From Triglochin maritima (lineage: Eukaryota > Streptophyta > Magnoliopsida > Alismatales > Juncaginaceae), in assembly GCA_963682175.1 (NCBI GenBank), contig OY821782.1, positions 32,881,741 to 32,945,740 on the forward strand: a DNA stretch of 64,000 nucleotides. Direction: 5' to 3'. The notes below the pieces were generated by a model. That model did not search any database. It worked only from the letters and a program-made list of their open reading frames with translations, and was not told the origin of the DNA. Position numbers and translations under genes: made by a program. The stretch's first letter is position 1; every line of letters begins with the position of its first letter. Below are positions 19,050 to 28,562 of this stretch, piece after piece.

Positions 19050-19680
19050 ACGGTCGACCGAACCAAAAGTCCCGGTCGACCGAATCAAGCAAACACAGGG
19101 CAATCCACCTCGACCGGCACTCAATCGGTCGACCGATTCCCAAAACCACACTCGTTCAGTCGAACCAAAATCAGGGGACGGTCGACCGTTTAGATGGTCA
19201 ACTCCCAGGTTCAACGAACAAAACGTCCGATCGGTCGAACTTCGAGCATCCTTCGGTTGACCGATCCCATAGGGAATAATCCCTCTCTCGCGTCCTGAAA
19301 CCGGTCGAACGCCGAGACCTCCTCGGTCGACCGATTTCATCCAGAGCGTTCCTCACGCTCAACACGCAGGTCCGGTCGACCGAACCCACATTCGGTCGAA
19401 CCCACATTCGGTCGAACCGACCCCCAAACTCACTTAAGTCACGGTCGAACAAAGTCAAAGAGCGGTCGACCGTTTAGATGGTCAACGCTCCCAACCGACT
19501 TAAGACAGTGCACACGGTCGACCGGCAAAGGGGACCCGGTCGACCGAAACTCACCAGGTTTGCCTTTTATGCACAATCAATCGACCGCCACAAGGCATCG
19601 TTCGACCGATTTCAGGCAGAACCCGTATTTTCTTCACGAACGGTCGACCGTTTGCACCAACCGGTCGACCGATCAGGCAG
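19050..19680. repeat. CGGTCGACCG palindrome cluster, left LTR
   Basis: I count eleven perfect (C)GGTCGACCG copies (near 19051, 19075, 19126, 19178, 19323, 19373, 19463, 19515, 19536, 19641 and 19661) plus many half sites CGGTCGAAC or GTTCGACCG. Spacing is irregular, from about 20 to about 145 bases. Confidence 0.9.
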
Positions 19681-20345
19681 TGAAATCTGCTGCACATTTA
19701 CTTGCGACGAGCCGAACGGCCTACCGTCGACTTCCAAATACTCACGGTAATTAAGTGAGTGAGCTTGACATACCGGAAGGTCTGAAGAGACCTTTGAAGA
19801 ACCGCGACGACGCCTCCACGAGCACGTCTCCCCAAATACGATCCGTCGACGACTCTCACGTCCAAACGACGATCAATCGCCTCCTCGACGATCCACAGCG
19901 ACGAATCCACCTCCGCCAACCTCCAACACCCAACCATGACCACAGAACACGAGTTAGGTGGAGGGTGAGAGAACCAACGGAAAGGAGCGAGCAAAACCAA
20001 CAACTCACCTCCAACCACCACCTTCGTTGTTCCTCACTTCACCGGAGATCACCAACCCGCTGGAGCTCGAACCTCTCGCCGGAGCACACCACTGAGGTAG
20101 AGAGAGAGTGAGAAACGGAAGTGAGAGAGAGCAACGAGAGAGAGCGAGGGAGAGGGAAAACCCACCTAAATATCTCCTCCACTCAAATCCACACCATCCA
20201 TTCCACTCCTCTCCATCTCAACCACTCATCTCATCCAAATCATCCAAGCCCTTCATCCAACCATCTTCAATCCCAGCCGTCCATCATCATCTCCCTCTAA
20301 TCTCCACCTAAACATCAACAAAACACAATTAGGATAGGGTTAGGA

Positions 20346-21122
20346 TCAGAATCCCACAATCCACCCTCCTAAAAGAATTTCGTCCTCAAAATTAAGACCG
20401 AAGATCACCAAACAACTCCGGGAATCCTTCCGGACCTCCTCCTCAATCTCCCAAGTGGCCTCTCGCTCACTGTGGTGCTGCCACCTGACCTTCACCATCG
20501 GAATGGTCCTCCTCCTCAACTGATGCTCCATCCGATCCACAATCTCAACTGGTCTCTCCTCAAGAGACAAATCCTGACGGATCTCTGGAACCTCCAACTG
20601 AATCACATGAGAAGGATCCGCTACGTACTTCCTCAACATCGAAACGTGGAAGACGTTGTGAAGACCCGAAAACTGCGGCGGTAGCGCTACCCTGTAGGCA
20701 ACCTCTCCAATCCGCTCGAGAATCTCAAACGGTCCGACATACCTCGGACTGAGCTTCCCCTTCTTCTCAAACCTCATCACTCCTCGAGATGGTGAAATCC
20801 TCAGGAAGACATGGTCACCTGCCTCAAATTTCAGCTCTCGCCTACGCCTATCCGCGTAGCTCTTCTGCCTGCTCTGCGCAGTCGCTAGTCTCTGCCTGAT
20901 CACATCAACCTTTTCAGCATACATCTGCACAATCTCAGGACCAACTAGCTGTCTCTCGCCTACATCACTCCAGCATACCGGTGATCTACACGGTCTCCCG
21001 TACAGGGCCTCGTACGGTGCCATCCCAATGCTCGAATGGTAGCTGTTGTTGTAGGCGAACTCGATCAATGGCAGATGCTCATCCCAATGACCTGCCCAAT
21101 CCAGAGTACACGCTTGCAACAT
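20346..21122 (-). pseudogene. Chromovirus integrase C-terminus and chromodomain-like tail
   Basis: A 258-residue frame continuing integrase after an in-frame TAG (at about 21164). It begins with [20 protein letters not shown], then [19 protein letters not shown], then [25 protein letters not shown] and the GPFEI..RIG.VAYRV.LP block that closes gypsy integrases, then [14 protein letters not shown]. Near the end, [22 protein letters not shown] is the tail motif of plant chromoviruses. The frame runs through the polypurine tract into the LTR. It would join DNA copies into the genome; the tail is thought to guide chromoviruses to chromatin. Confidence 0.9.
20359..20375 (-). other. Polypurine tract
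   Basis: Minus-strand TTTTAGGAGGGTGGAT lies directly before the LTR start TGTGGG. Confidence 0.75.
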
Positions 21123-21164
21123 ATCCTCTAGTGTCTGGATGGTCCTCTCAGACTGACCGTCTGT

Positions 21165-22286
21165 CTACGGATGGAATGCCGTACTGAACTTCAACCGAGT
21201 CCCCAAGGCCTGCTGCAAACTCCCCCAGAATCTGGAAGTGAACCTCGGATCTCGATCTGAAATAATACTCACGGGCACTCCATGAAGCCTGAAAATCTCC
21301 TCAATATACAACTTAGCTAGACCCTCCAGAGGTAACGTGGTCCGGATAGCTAAGAAATGCGCCGACTTGGTCAGTTGATCGACTATAACCCAAATCGCGT
21401 CGTGGAATCCTCTCGTCTTCGGCAGCCCGGTGACAAAATCCATCGTCATGTGCTCCCACTTCCACTCTGGAAGCTCGATCCTCTGCATCGGCCCTGCAGG
21501 TCTCTGGTGCTCAATCTTCACCTGCTGACAAATCAGACATCTGTCAACAAACTCTGCGATCTCCGTCTTCATCCTCTTCCACCAAAAATTCCTCTGAAGA
21601 TCTCTATATATCTTCGTGCTGCCCGGGTGGATCGAATAACGGGATCTATGCGCTTCCTCCAGGATGTCCTGCCTCAGCTCTCCTCCCTTCGGCACCCAGA
21701 CACGGCCTCTAAACCTCAGACCACCATCAACCCCAATACTGAAGTCTGACCCATCTCTGCCAGCTAACTGTAACAACCCAGCTAACTCATTGTCAGCACT
21801 CTGAGCCAGAACTATACTCGAGACCAACTGAGACTCCACTCTCAGCCCGGCAATCACTGCACCTCGCGACTCCTCGGTGAACGGTCTCCACTCGGTCAAC
21901 GCCTCAAGCAGCTTCCACTCCTCGATACAAAGACCTGCTGCGGTGACCTCCACCTTCCTGCTCAAAGCATCAGCAACCAAATTCGCCTTCCCCGGATGGT
22001 ACGAGATGGTGAAATCATAATCCTTAATCAGCTCGAGCCATCTGCGCTGCCTCATATTCAGCTCCTTCTGCGAAAACAGATACTTCAGGCTCTGATGGTC
22101 TGTGAATACCTCGAATCGCTCGCCATACAAGTAATGCCTCCAGGTCTTCAAAGCGTGCACCACTACCGCCAACTCCAAATCATGAGTGGGGTAGTTCCTC
22201 TCGTGCACCTTCAGCTGCCTCGACGGGTATGCAACCACCTGCCCGCTGCATAAGTACACATCCCAGTCCAACTCCTGACGCGTCAC
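21165..22286 (-). pseudogene. Chromovirus RNase H and integrase core
   Basis: A 373-residue frame. RNase H remainder: [38 protein letters not shown] and [11 protein letters not shown]. Then the connection LSRK, and integrase with its zinc-binding part (H...H...CLICQQVK) and core [55 protein letters not shown]. It stops with an in-frame TAG where the family reads HPQTDGQ, so CAG became TAG, and continues in the following frame. The upstream end is out of frame with the RT/RNase H block around 22255 (one-base shift). Confidence 0.9.
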
Positions 22287-23367
22287 TGTAAATCACGAAC
22301 CCACCACTGCCACTGGGAAGTGTCAGAACTGGAGCAGTCGTCAGCCGACTCTTCAGTTCCTGAAAACTGTCCTCACACTTCTGGGACCACACGAACTCGA
22401 CGACCTTCCACGTCAGAGCCGTCAACGACGAAGCCAACCTCGAGAAATCCTGAATAAAGCGGCGATAATAACCCGCTAGACCCACGAAACTCCTGACCTC
22501 TGCCACACTCGTCGGGGATCTCCACTGTGTAACAGCCTCGACCTTCGCTGGATCTACGGAAATCCGGTCACCTGACACGATGTGTCCCAAGAAGGCGACA
22601 CTGCTCAGCCAGAACTCGCACTTCGATAGCTTGGCATACAACTGATGATCCCGTAAAATGCCAAGTACAAATCTCAAGTGCTCTCAATGTTGCTCCACAT
22701 CTGGCGAGTAAACCAAAATATCGTCCACGAAGACGATCACAAACCGGTCGAGGTACTGACTGAACGTCATGTTCATCAAATCCATAAACGTTGCAGGCGC
22801 GTTCGTCAACCCAAACGGCATCACCAGAAACTCTTAATGGCCGTACCTCGTCCTGAATGCTGTCTTCTGCACATCTGCCTCTCTGATCCTCAGCTGATGA
22901 TAACCGGATCGCAGATCAATCTTCGAGAACACCTGCGCTTACTGCAACTGGTCAAACAAGTCCTCGATCCTGGGCAAGGGATACTGATTCCTCACGGTAA
23001 CCTTGTTCAGCATCCTGTAATCAATACACATCCGCAGTGATCCGTCCTTCTTCTTCACGAAGAGTACTGGCGCTCCCCAAGGTGAGACACTGAGGTAGAT
23101 AAATCCCGAATCCATGAGGTCCTGCTACTGCTTCTTCAGCTCTGCCAGCTCAGCAGGTGCCATCCGATACGGCGCCTTCGACTGCGGCGTAGTCCCAACT
23201 ACCAAATCGATCCCAAACTCAATCTCTCTGTGAGGCGGCAACCCAGTGACATCATCTGCAAATATATCTGGGAACTCCCGAACAATCTCAATGTCCTCTA
23301 ATCTCCTCGCCTCTGGATCTGGAACTACCAAAGTGACCACGAAAGCTCTGCAACCCTGCTGCAACAA
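22180..23367 (-). pseudogene. Chromovirus reverse transcriptase and RNase H start
   Basis: Reads from the end of the protease/linker ([45 protein letters not shown]) into reverse transcriptase ([40 protein letters not shown] with catalytic [28 protein letters not shown]) and RNase H ([18 protein letters not shown]). Interrupted by four in-frame stops in the first half: TAG after LKKQ, TAA after LFDQLQ, TAA in YGH.EFLV and TGA in EQH.EHLR. The last corresponds to CGA in the relative at 55331-55807. Intact in sequence otherwise, so the damage is recent point mutation. Confidence 0.9.
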
Positions 23368-23370
23368 CTT

Positions 23371-24222
23371 CTATGCCCTCACTGCTGATACGATCACTCT
23401 GCCTCCTCTATCTTTCATCCCCCTGATCAGCACATCAGGTAGACCCTTCCTCGGGATCAGGATCTTCTTCTCCCGGCACAAAACTCGCACATCGTACTGG
23501 GACAGCCAATCCATCCCCAGTATGACGTCGAAGTCCTCCATCGGCAACAAGATCAGGTCAGTTGGAAACTCCTGATCTCCCGAAACAATCGTGGCGCTGG
23601 GGAGGAAGCTCCCCACAATGCCCACCAGACCCAAGGGTGTGCTGACCTCCAACGTGGCAGTCAACATCGCAGGGGTACGGCCCAACACGCTCGCAAATCG
23701 CTCCGAGATGAACAAGTGAGTGGCCCCACAATCAAACAACACTCTCGCACTCAACCCAGCAACAAAAAGCGTACCTTCCACCACCGTGCAGACATCTCTC
23801 GCCTCATCCGCATGGATGGTAAAGACCCGTCCAGTCCTCTGACCCTGCTGCTGCGACAGCGCAAAAGGTCGACGACCTCCGCCTCTGCCTCCTGCTGGCT
23901 GCCTTGACTGCCTGCTGGACCCGCCTGACCCACTCGGACAATCTCGCACAAAGTGGCCTGGCTTGCCACACCCGTGACAAACCCCACGACCCCAACACTC
24001 ACCAGAGTGAACTCTGCCACAACCTCTGCACGCCTCAGGCTGGCGTGGCCCACCTCTGATCCGGGGCCTCTTGCCCGGGTTCCCTGCTAGCGGAGCACCC
24101 GGACGTCCACTGACCTTCCCCGGTGCTCTCCTGGCCTCAGCATAATTCTGCTGGTAATCCTGATCGATGATCGTCGCAAACCGCACGGCATCGGCCAACG
24201 TCTGTGGCATACTGTATGTCAC
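23371..24222 (-). pseudogene. Chromovirus gag zinc knuckle and protease
   Basis: Directly continues the upstream gag frame after one TAG. A gag C-terminal part is followed by the zinc knuckle CHGCGKPGHFVRDC (CX2CX4HX4C), preceded by a second Cys-rich pair CRGCGRVHSGEC. Then the retropepsin-like domain: LFDCGATHLFIS (D-C-G in place of the usual D-S/T-G) and later ILGMDWLSQYDV. The block ends at a TAG before KLLQQGC. Protease would process gag-pol. Confidence 0.85.
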
Positions 24223-24834
24223 CTAAGTACAGAGGTGCTTCCTCAGCCCCCGTATGAACTTCCTCGCCCTCTGCAGCGGCGTCACGCAAATCTCTGGACA
24301 GTAACGCTCCAGCGCGTTGAACCTCCGGGTATACTCAGCCAGGGTCGCCTCTCCCTGCTCGAGAGTCATAAACTCCTCTCGCCTCCCATCTCTGACATGC
24401 TCTGGGAAATACTGCTCGTTGAACTCCCGCAGGAATTCCTCCCACCTGATCTCAGTCCTGCCCTCAAACACCACTGCAGATGTGGTCCTCCACCAGTTGG
24501 ACGCGTCTCCGCCCAACACATATGCTGCCAATCCTGTCTGCCTCTCAGGCGGGCACTCAATCGCCCGAAGGATCTCCTGAATCTTCAGGACCCAGTCCTC
24601 CGTAGCCTCAGACTCTCCTCTACCATCAAAGGTAGGCGGGTGCTGTCTCATAAAGCGGTCGAGCATCGCTCCTGCCGCTGTTGGCTCTCCTCTGCCTGAC
24701 TGGCGATCCAACATCGCTCCCAGTCGCCCCACCGTGTCATAGAGCATCCGCCGCTCCTCAGCCCAGTCCGTACTCCCAGTATCCCCACTGGTGTCACGGT
24801 CCCGTGGGGGAGGTCTCACGCGTCTCGGAGGCAT
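24223..24834 (-). pseudogene. Chromovirus gag N-terminal and capsid part
   Basis: A 203-residue frame starting MPPRRVRPPPRDRD, about 105 bases inside the primer site, an ordinary distance. It contains the retrotransposon gag domain: ATEDWVLKIQEILRAI, LAAYVLGGDASNWW, WEEFLREFNEQYFPEHVRD, MTLEQGEATLAEYTRRFNALERYCP, RKFIRGLRKHL. It ends at TAG where Q would continue (LCT.VTYSMPQTLADAV), consistent with CAG to TAG. Encodes the particle-forming protein. Confidence 0.9.
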
Positions 24835-24938
24835 CTACACACAAAAAACAGCACACATCAAAACCATGAATGCATGAACTAATGCAGACTCTAAAACTCT
24901 AAGGGTGGTTTCTTTGGATAAGGACACTGGAACCGACC

Positions 24939-24950
24939 GCTCTGATACCA
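24939..24950 (-). other. tRNA-iMet primer binding site of the chromovirus
   Basis: TGGTATCAGAGC on the minus strand, three bases from the end of the 5' LTR. Confidence 0.95.
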
Positions 24951-25041
24951 AGTTGTAACATCCTCAAAGCAGCGGCAAATTTAAAATTTATAAACACTCA
25001 ATCAACAGAGGATATTACGTAAATAAAGGAACACAAGTGCA

Positions 25042-25046
<5 letters not shown>

Positions 25047-25100
<54 letters not shown>
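25047..25100. repeat. (AT)n microsatellite in 5' LTR
   Basis: A nearly pure AT run that is only about 10 bases long at the same place in the partner LTR (18126-18135), so it expanded after insertion. Confidence 0.95.
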
Positions 25101-25102
<2 letters not shown>

Positions 25103-25124
25103 GAACATCAGAGTTTACAAAAGT

Positions 25125-25287
25125 TGATTACATCAAAAGCATAAACAAAGGAAACAGTAATCACACGACCTCAACTGAGAGAAAGCTGGATCCGGTAGCA
25201 GCGCTCCTCTCCTCGGTCACCACCCCCTAACGCCGATCACGGCCTGAAAGTAAACATGCAACAATGCCTGAGTTTCCAGAAGGAAAC
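25125..25287 (-). other. Conserved hairpin and covarying stem, 5' LTR
   Basis: GTTTCC-AGAA-GGAAAC at 25272-25287. TGATTAC (25125-25131) with GTAATCA (25157-25163); the stem is shortened by two pairs through a 2-bp deletion relative to the 3' LTR. Confidence 0.55.
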
Positions 25288-25369
25288 CCCGTATGCCAAA
25301 CTCCAAATGCATGAAATGAAAAGGCACCTTAGCATGCAATTCTACTAAACAAGAAAAGCATCACAACCA

Positions 25370-25910
25370 GGCTGGGCTCCAGGGCTCTCTCACCCAACCA
25401 CAGCACACACCGCAGGTACGGGGCTCCAGGTCTAATCTCAACCAACCGCCGCACCCACCACAGTCACGGGGCTCCAGGTCTAATCTCAACCAATCGCCAC
25501 GACACACTCGTCGCCAAGCTGGGCTCCAGGTCTAATCTCAACCAACCGCAGCTACCACGACACGACCAAGGGCTCCAGGTCTTTTTCAACCAACCCAAAC
25601 GTCTAAGGGCTCTAGGTCTTTTTCAACCAACCCCTACACGCGGTCCCTGCTCAGGCTCCAGGCCTTTTTCAGCCAACCTGAACGCACTACGGAGCTCCAT
25701 GTCTTTTTCAACCAACCCCGCAAAGACTAGCTGGGATCCAGGTCTTTTTCAACCAACCGCAGCTCTCACACAGTCACGGGGCTCCAGGTCTCTTTCAACC
25801 AACCGCCGCAACACCACAATTCTAAGTTGGGCCTCAGGCCTATTTCAGCCAATCCCAAGCTCACACACGGTTACGGGGCTCCAGGTCTAATCTCAACCAA
25901 CCACCACAAC
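25370..25910 (-). repeat. GGCTCCAGGTCT...CAACCAACC minisatellite, right LTR
   Basis: Partner of the array at 18405-18950 with the same units in the same order and scattered substitutions. Confidence 0.85.
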
Positions 25911-26011
25911 CCTCGTGCACCTAGCACACTTGCCGGAAGAACATCGGCACCACAACTCTCCCCACACGGACGACCACGACAACAGAACCTCCATAGTGCA
26001 AAACAGGACAC

Positions 26012-26595
26012 AAACGGTCGACCGAACCAAAAGTCCCGGTCGACCGAATCAAGCAAACACAGGGCAATCCACCTCGACTGGCACTCAATCGGTCGATCGA
26101 TTCCCAAAACCACACTCGTTCGGTCGAACCAAAATCACGGGATGGTCGACCGTTTAGATGGTCAACTCCGAGGTTCAACGAACAAAACGTCCGATCGGTC
26201 GAACTCCGAGCATCCTTCGGTTGACCGATCCCACAGGGAATAATCCCTCTCTCGCGTCCTGAAACCGGTCGAACGCCGAGACCTCCTCGGTCGACCGATT
26301 TCATCTAGAGCGTCTCACGCTCAACATGCAGGTCCGGTCGACCGAACCCACATTCGGTCGAACCGACCCCCAAAGAGCGGTCGACCGTTTAGATGGTCAA
26401 CGCTCCCAATCGACTTAAGACAGTGCACATGGTCGACCGGCAAAGGGGACCCGGTCGACCGAAACTCACCCGGTTTGCCTTTTATGCACAATCGGTCGAC
26501 CGCCACAAGGCATCGTTCGACCGATTTCAGGCAGAACCCGTATTTTCTTAACGAACGGTCGACCGTTTACACCAACCGGTCGACCGATCAGGCAG
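26012..26595. repeat. CGGTCGACCG palindrome cluster, right LTR
   Basis: Partner of 19050-19680. Some copies are changed (for example CGGTCGATCG at 26090 and ATGGTCGACCG at 26143 and 26431), and one segment with half sites is deleted. Confidence 0.9.
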
Positions 26596-27275
26596 TGAAA
26601 TCTGCTGTACATTTACTTGCGACTAGCCAAACGGCCTACCGTTGACTTCCAAATACTCACGGTAATTAAGTGAGTGAGCTTGACATACCGGAAGGTCTGA
26701 AGAGACCCTTGAAGAACCGCGACGACGCCTCCACGAGCACGTCTCCCCAAATACGATCCGTCGACGACTCTCGCGTCCAAACGACGATCAATCGCCTCCT
26801 CGACGATCCACAGCGACGAATCCACCTCTGCCAACCTCCAACACCCAACCATGACCACAGAACACGAGTTAGGTGGAGGGTGAGAGAACCAACAGAAAGG
26901 AGCGAGCAAAACCAACAACTCACCTCCAACCACCACCTTCGTTGTTCCTCACTTCGCCGGAGATCACCAACCCGCTGGAGCTCGAACCTCTCGCCGGAGC
27001 ACACCACTAAGGTAGAGAGAGAGTGAGAAACGGAAGTGAGAGAGAGCAACGAGAGAGGGAGAGAGGGAGAGGGAAAACCCACCTAAATATCTCCTCCACT
27101 CAAATCCACACCATCCATTCCACTCCTCTCCATCTCAACCACTCATCTCATCCAAATCATCCAAGCCCTTCATCCAACCATCTTCAATCCCAGCCGTCCA
27201 TCATCATCTCCCTCTAATCTCCACCTAAACATCGACAAAACACAATTAGGATAGGGTTAGGATCAGAATCCCACA

Positions 27276-27280
27276 AGGGG
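27276..27280. repeat. Gypsy target duplication AGGGG (right)
   Basis: Same five bases as 18026-18030. Confidence 0.9.
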
Positions 27281-28562
27281 TGTCAATAGATCAAATACGG
27301 ATCGGATCTGCCAACATTTGTATCCGAATCTGGGAATTTTTTGACATCCGTATCCGACCGGATCTTTATTATTACATCCGAATCAATATCCAGCGGATCC
27401 GGATCGAATACGGATATTATCCGTATCCAAACATTAACATCCGGATTCAAAAATCCATATCTGAATTCCTACTTTAAGATAATAATAATAATGAAAGCCT
27501 TAAATTTGATTAAATTCCATAATTCAAAGGTTTGATCTGAAACTCTATCAACAATACATACAAATTAGAAAGTAATATAAGAATAAATTACAAACATTAA
27601 AACAATACAAACATCATATGAAAACACACAAGAACCAAATTGTAGAACTCATTGTTGTTGATCAGTGTAGAACTCGAAACAAGACTTGTAGTGCGAGCAA
27701 CTGGACCAGAAGCACCATATACAAGTGTCAAATCTTCTTCCATGCTGCAAAAAATGTGACACATTGCAAACAATTATTGTTGTGTTTTTGTAGATAATGA
27801 CGGAGAAATTTTCAGACTACATATCTAAACTCAAAATTTGAATATTGAAACTTTGATAAATATCCAGACTACATATCCAATCTTCAGTTCACCTCTTCCA
27901 AACAACAAATCTCACTCCATCCCAACTTCCTACCAAGAATTCGAGCTCACTCCACCTTTTCACCACTCCAAAACCAAATTCCCGAACCAAAACTCCAATC
28001 CGGAGGCGGAGATGACGAGGAGGAAGGATGGACATGACGAGGTGCGACGGGAGGAGGCGGAGACAGCACAGGTAGAGGTAGATGAGGCTTGGGAGGAGGC
28101 GGAGGCGGCTTGGGAGGATTAGGGTTCGGTTAGTGTTTGTTTGGTAAAAAAAGGTTTATATAGTTATTGGGTAAATTATATAAAAGGAATATAGTTTTTC
28201 ATATTGCAACTTAATAAGATTAACTCATTAACTTATTAAGTTATAATTAATTAGCAACTACATACAAATTATAAAATTTAAATAAATAAATAAATAAATA
28301 TATATATATATATTAAATGGATATGGATACATATACAAATATGCATACGGATACAAATCTTATAATACGGATATTCAATCTCGGATCGGATGTTATTCGG
28401 ATCGGATATCAATATCCATATTTGCTCCGCTAGTTCCCGGATATTAATTTTTGGATACAAATACGGATTCATGGATGACGCATTCTCGGATAAAACGAAT
28501 ACGGATTCAGACGACTGATTAATCTCGAATTTCGGACGTCCACTGACACCCTTAACCCTAAT

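Larger units (their letters stand above)
18031..20358 (-). repeat. 3' LTR of the chromovirus (2328 bp)
   Basis: Element-sense start TGTGGGATTCTG (20358) and end GATGTTACA (18031). Contains the hairpin, minisatellite, palindrome cluster and donor-like GTATGTCAAG described for the partner LTR. Confidence 0.95.
25244..26688 (-). other. Putative LTR-internal leader intron of the chromovirus
   Basis: Minus-strand donor-like CCG|GTATGTCAAGCTC at 26688; acceptor-like TTTACTTTCAG|G ending at 25244; 1445 bases. Removing it would join the leader to a 0.4-kb segment with the primer site and the gag start at 24834. It contains many ATG triplets and the palindrome cluster, which would hinder scanning ribosomes if left in. 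Inferred, no transcript evidence. Confidence 0.45.
18031..27275 (-). mobile_element. Complete gypsy chromovirus (Tekay/Del-like), 9.2 kb
   Basis: Two long LTRs (18031-20358 and 24954-27275) with terminal TG...CA, 5-bp duplications AGGGG, a tRNA-iMet primer site beside the right LTR, a polypurine tract beside the left LTR, and gag, protease, reverse transcriptase, RNase H, integrase and a chromodomain-like tail in the chromovirus order, all on the minus strand. The tail (VKVRW...[13 protein letters not shown]) points to the Tekay/Del group. Structurally complete but with several in-frame stops and a frameshift, so it cannot be autonomous as it stands. The two LTRs differ by a few percent at most in the parts I compared, plus some indels. 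Confidence 0.95.
24954..27275 (-). repeat. 5' LTR of the chromovirus (2322 bp)
   Basis: Same termini as the partner LTR. Differences I can see: an expanded (AT)n tract at 25047-25100, a 2-bp deletion near 25125, and loss of a roughly 50-bp segment near 26355 that is present at 19400-19460. Element-sense order: short U3, GA/CT-rich leader (27010-27075), donor-like site, palindromes, minisatellite, hairpin, acceptor-like site, covarying stem. Confidence 0.95.
18025..28554. mobile_element. Non-autonomous hAT element 1 (1.28 kb), split by a gypsy insertion
   Basis: Terminal inverted repeats TAGGGGTGTCA (left, rejoined across the insertion) and TGACACCCTTA (28544-28554, reverse complement TAAGGGTGTCA), flanked by a perfect 8-bp duplication ACCCTAAT (18017-18024 and 28555-28562). 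The left six bases are 18025-18030; the rest resumes at 27281 after the gypsy element and its AGGGG duplication. Subterminal regions (27281-27470 and 28310-28510) are packed with GGATCGGAT / ATCCGTATCC motifs, as expected for transposase-binding repeats. No transposase. Confidence 0.85.

Noticed and set aside
19050..19680. CRISPR-like array of a palindromic repeat
   Set aside because: Spacing varies widely, spacers are not of uniform length, there is no cas gene, and the context is clearly a plant LTR retrotransposon.
24235..24699. Antisense protein frames opposite gag and pol
   Set aside because: They overlap real gag-pol frames on the other strand, have no domain and are expected shadows of coding DNA with biased codons.
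24166..25100. A second, independent element at the 5' LTR
   Set aside because: The primer site, gag start and LTR boundary fit one element in correct order and spacing.
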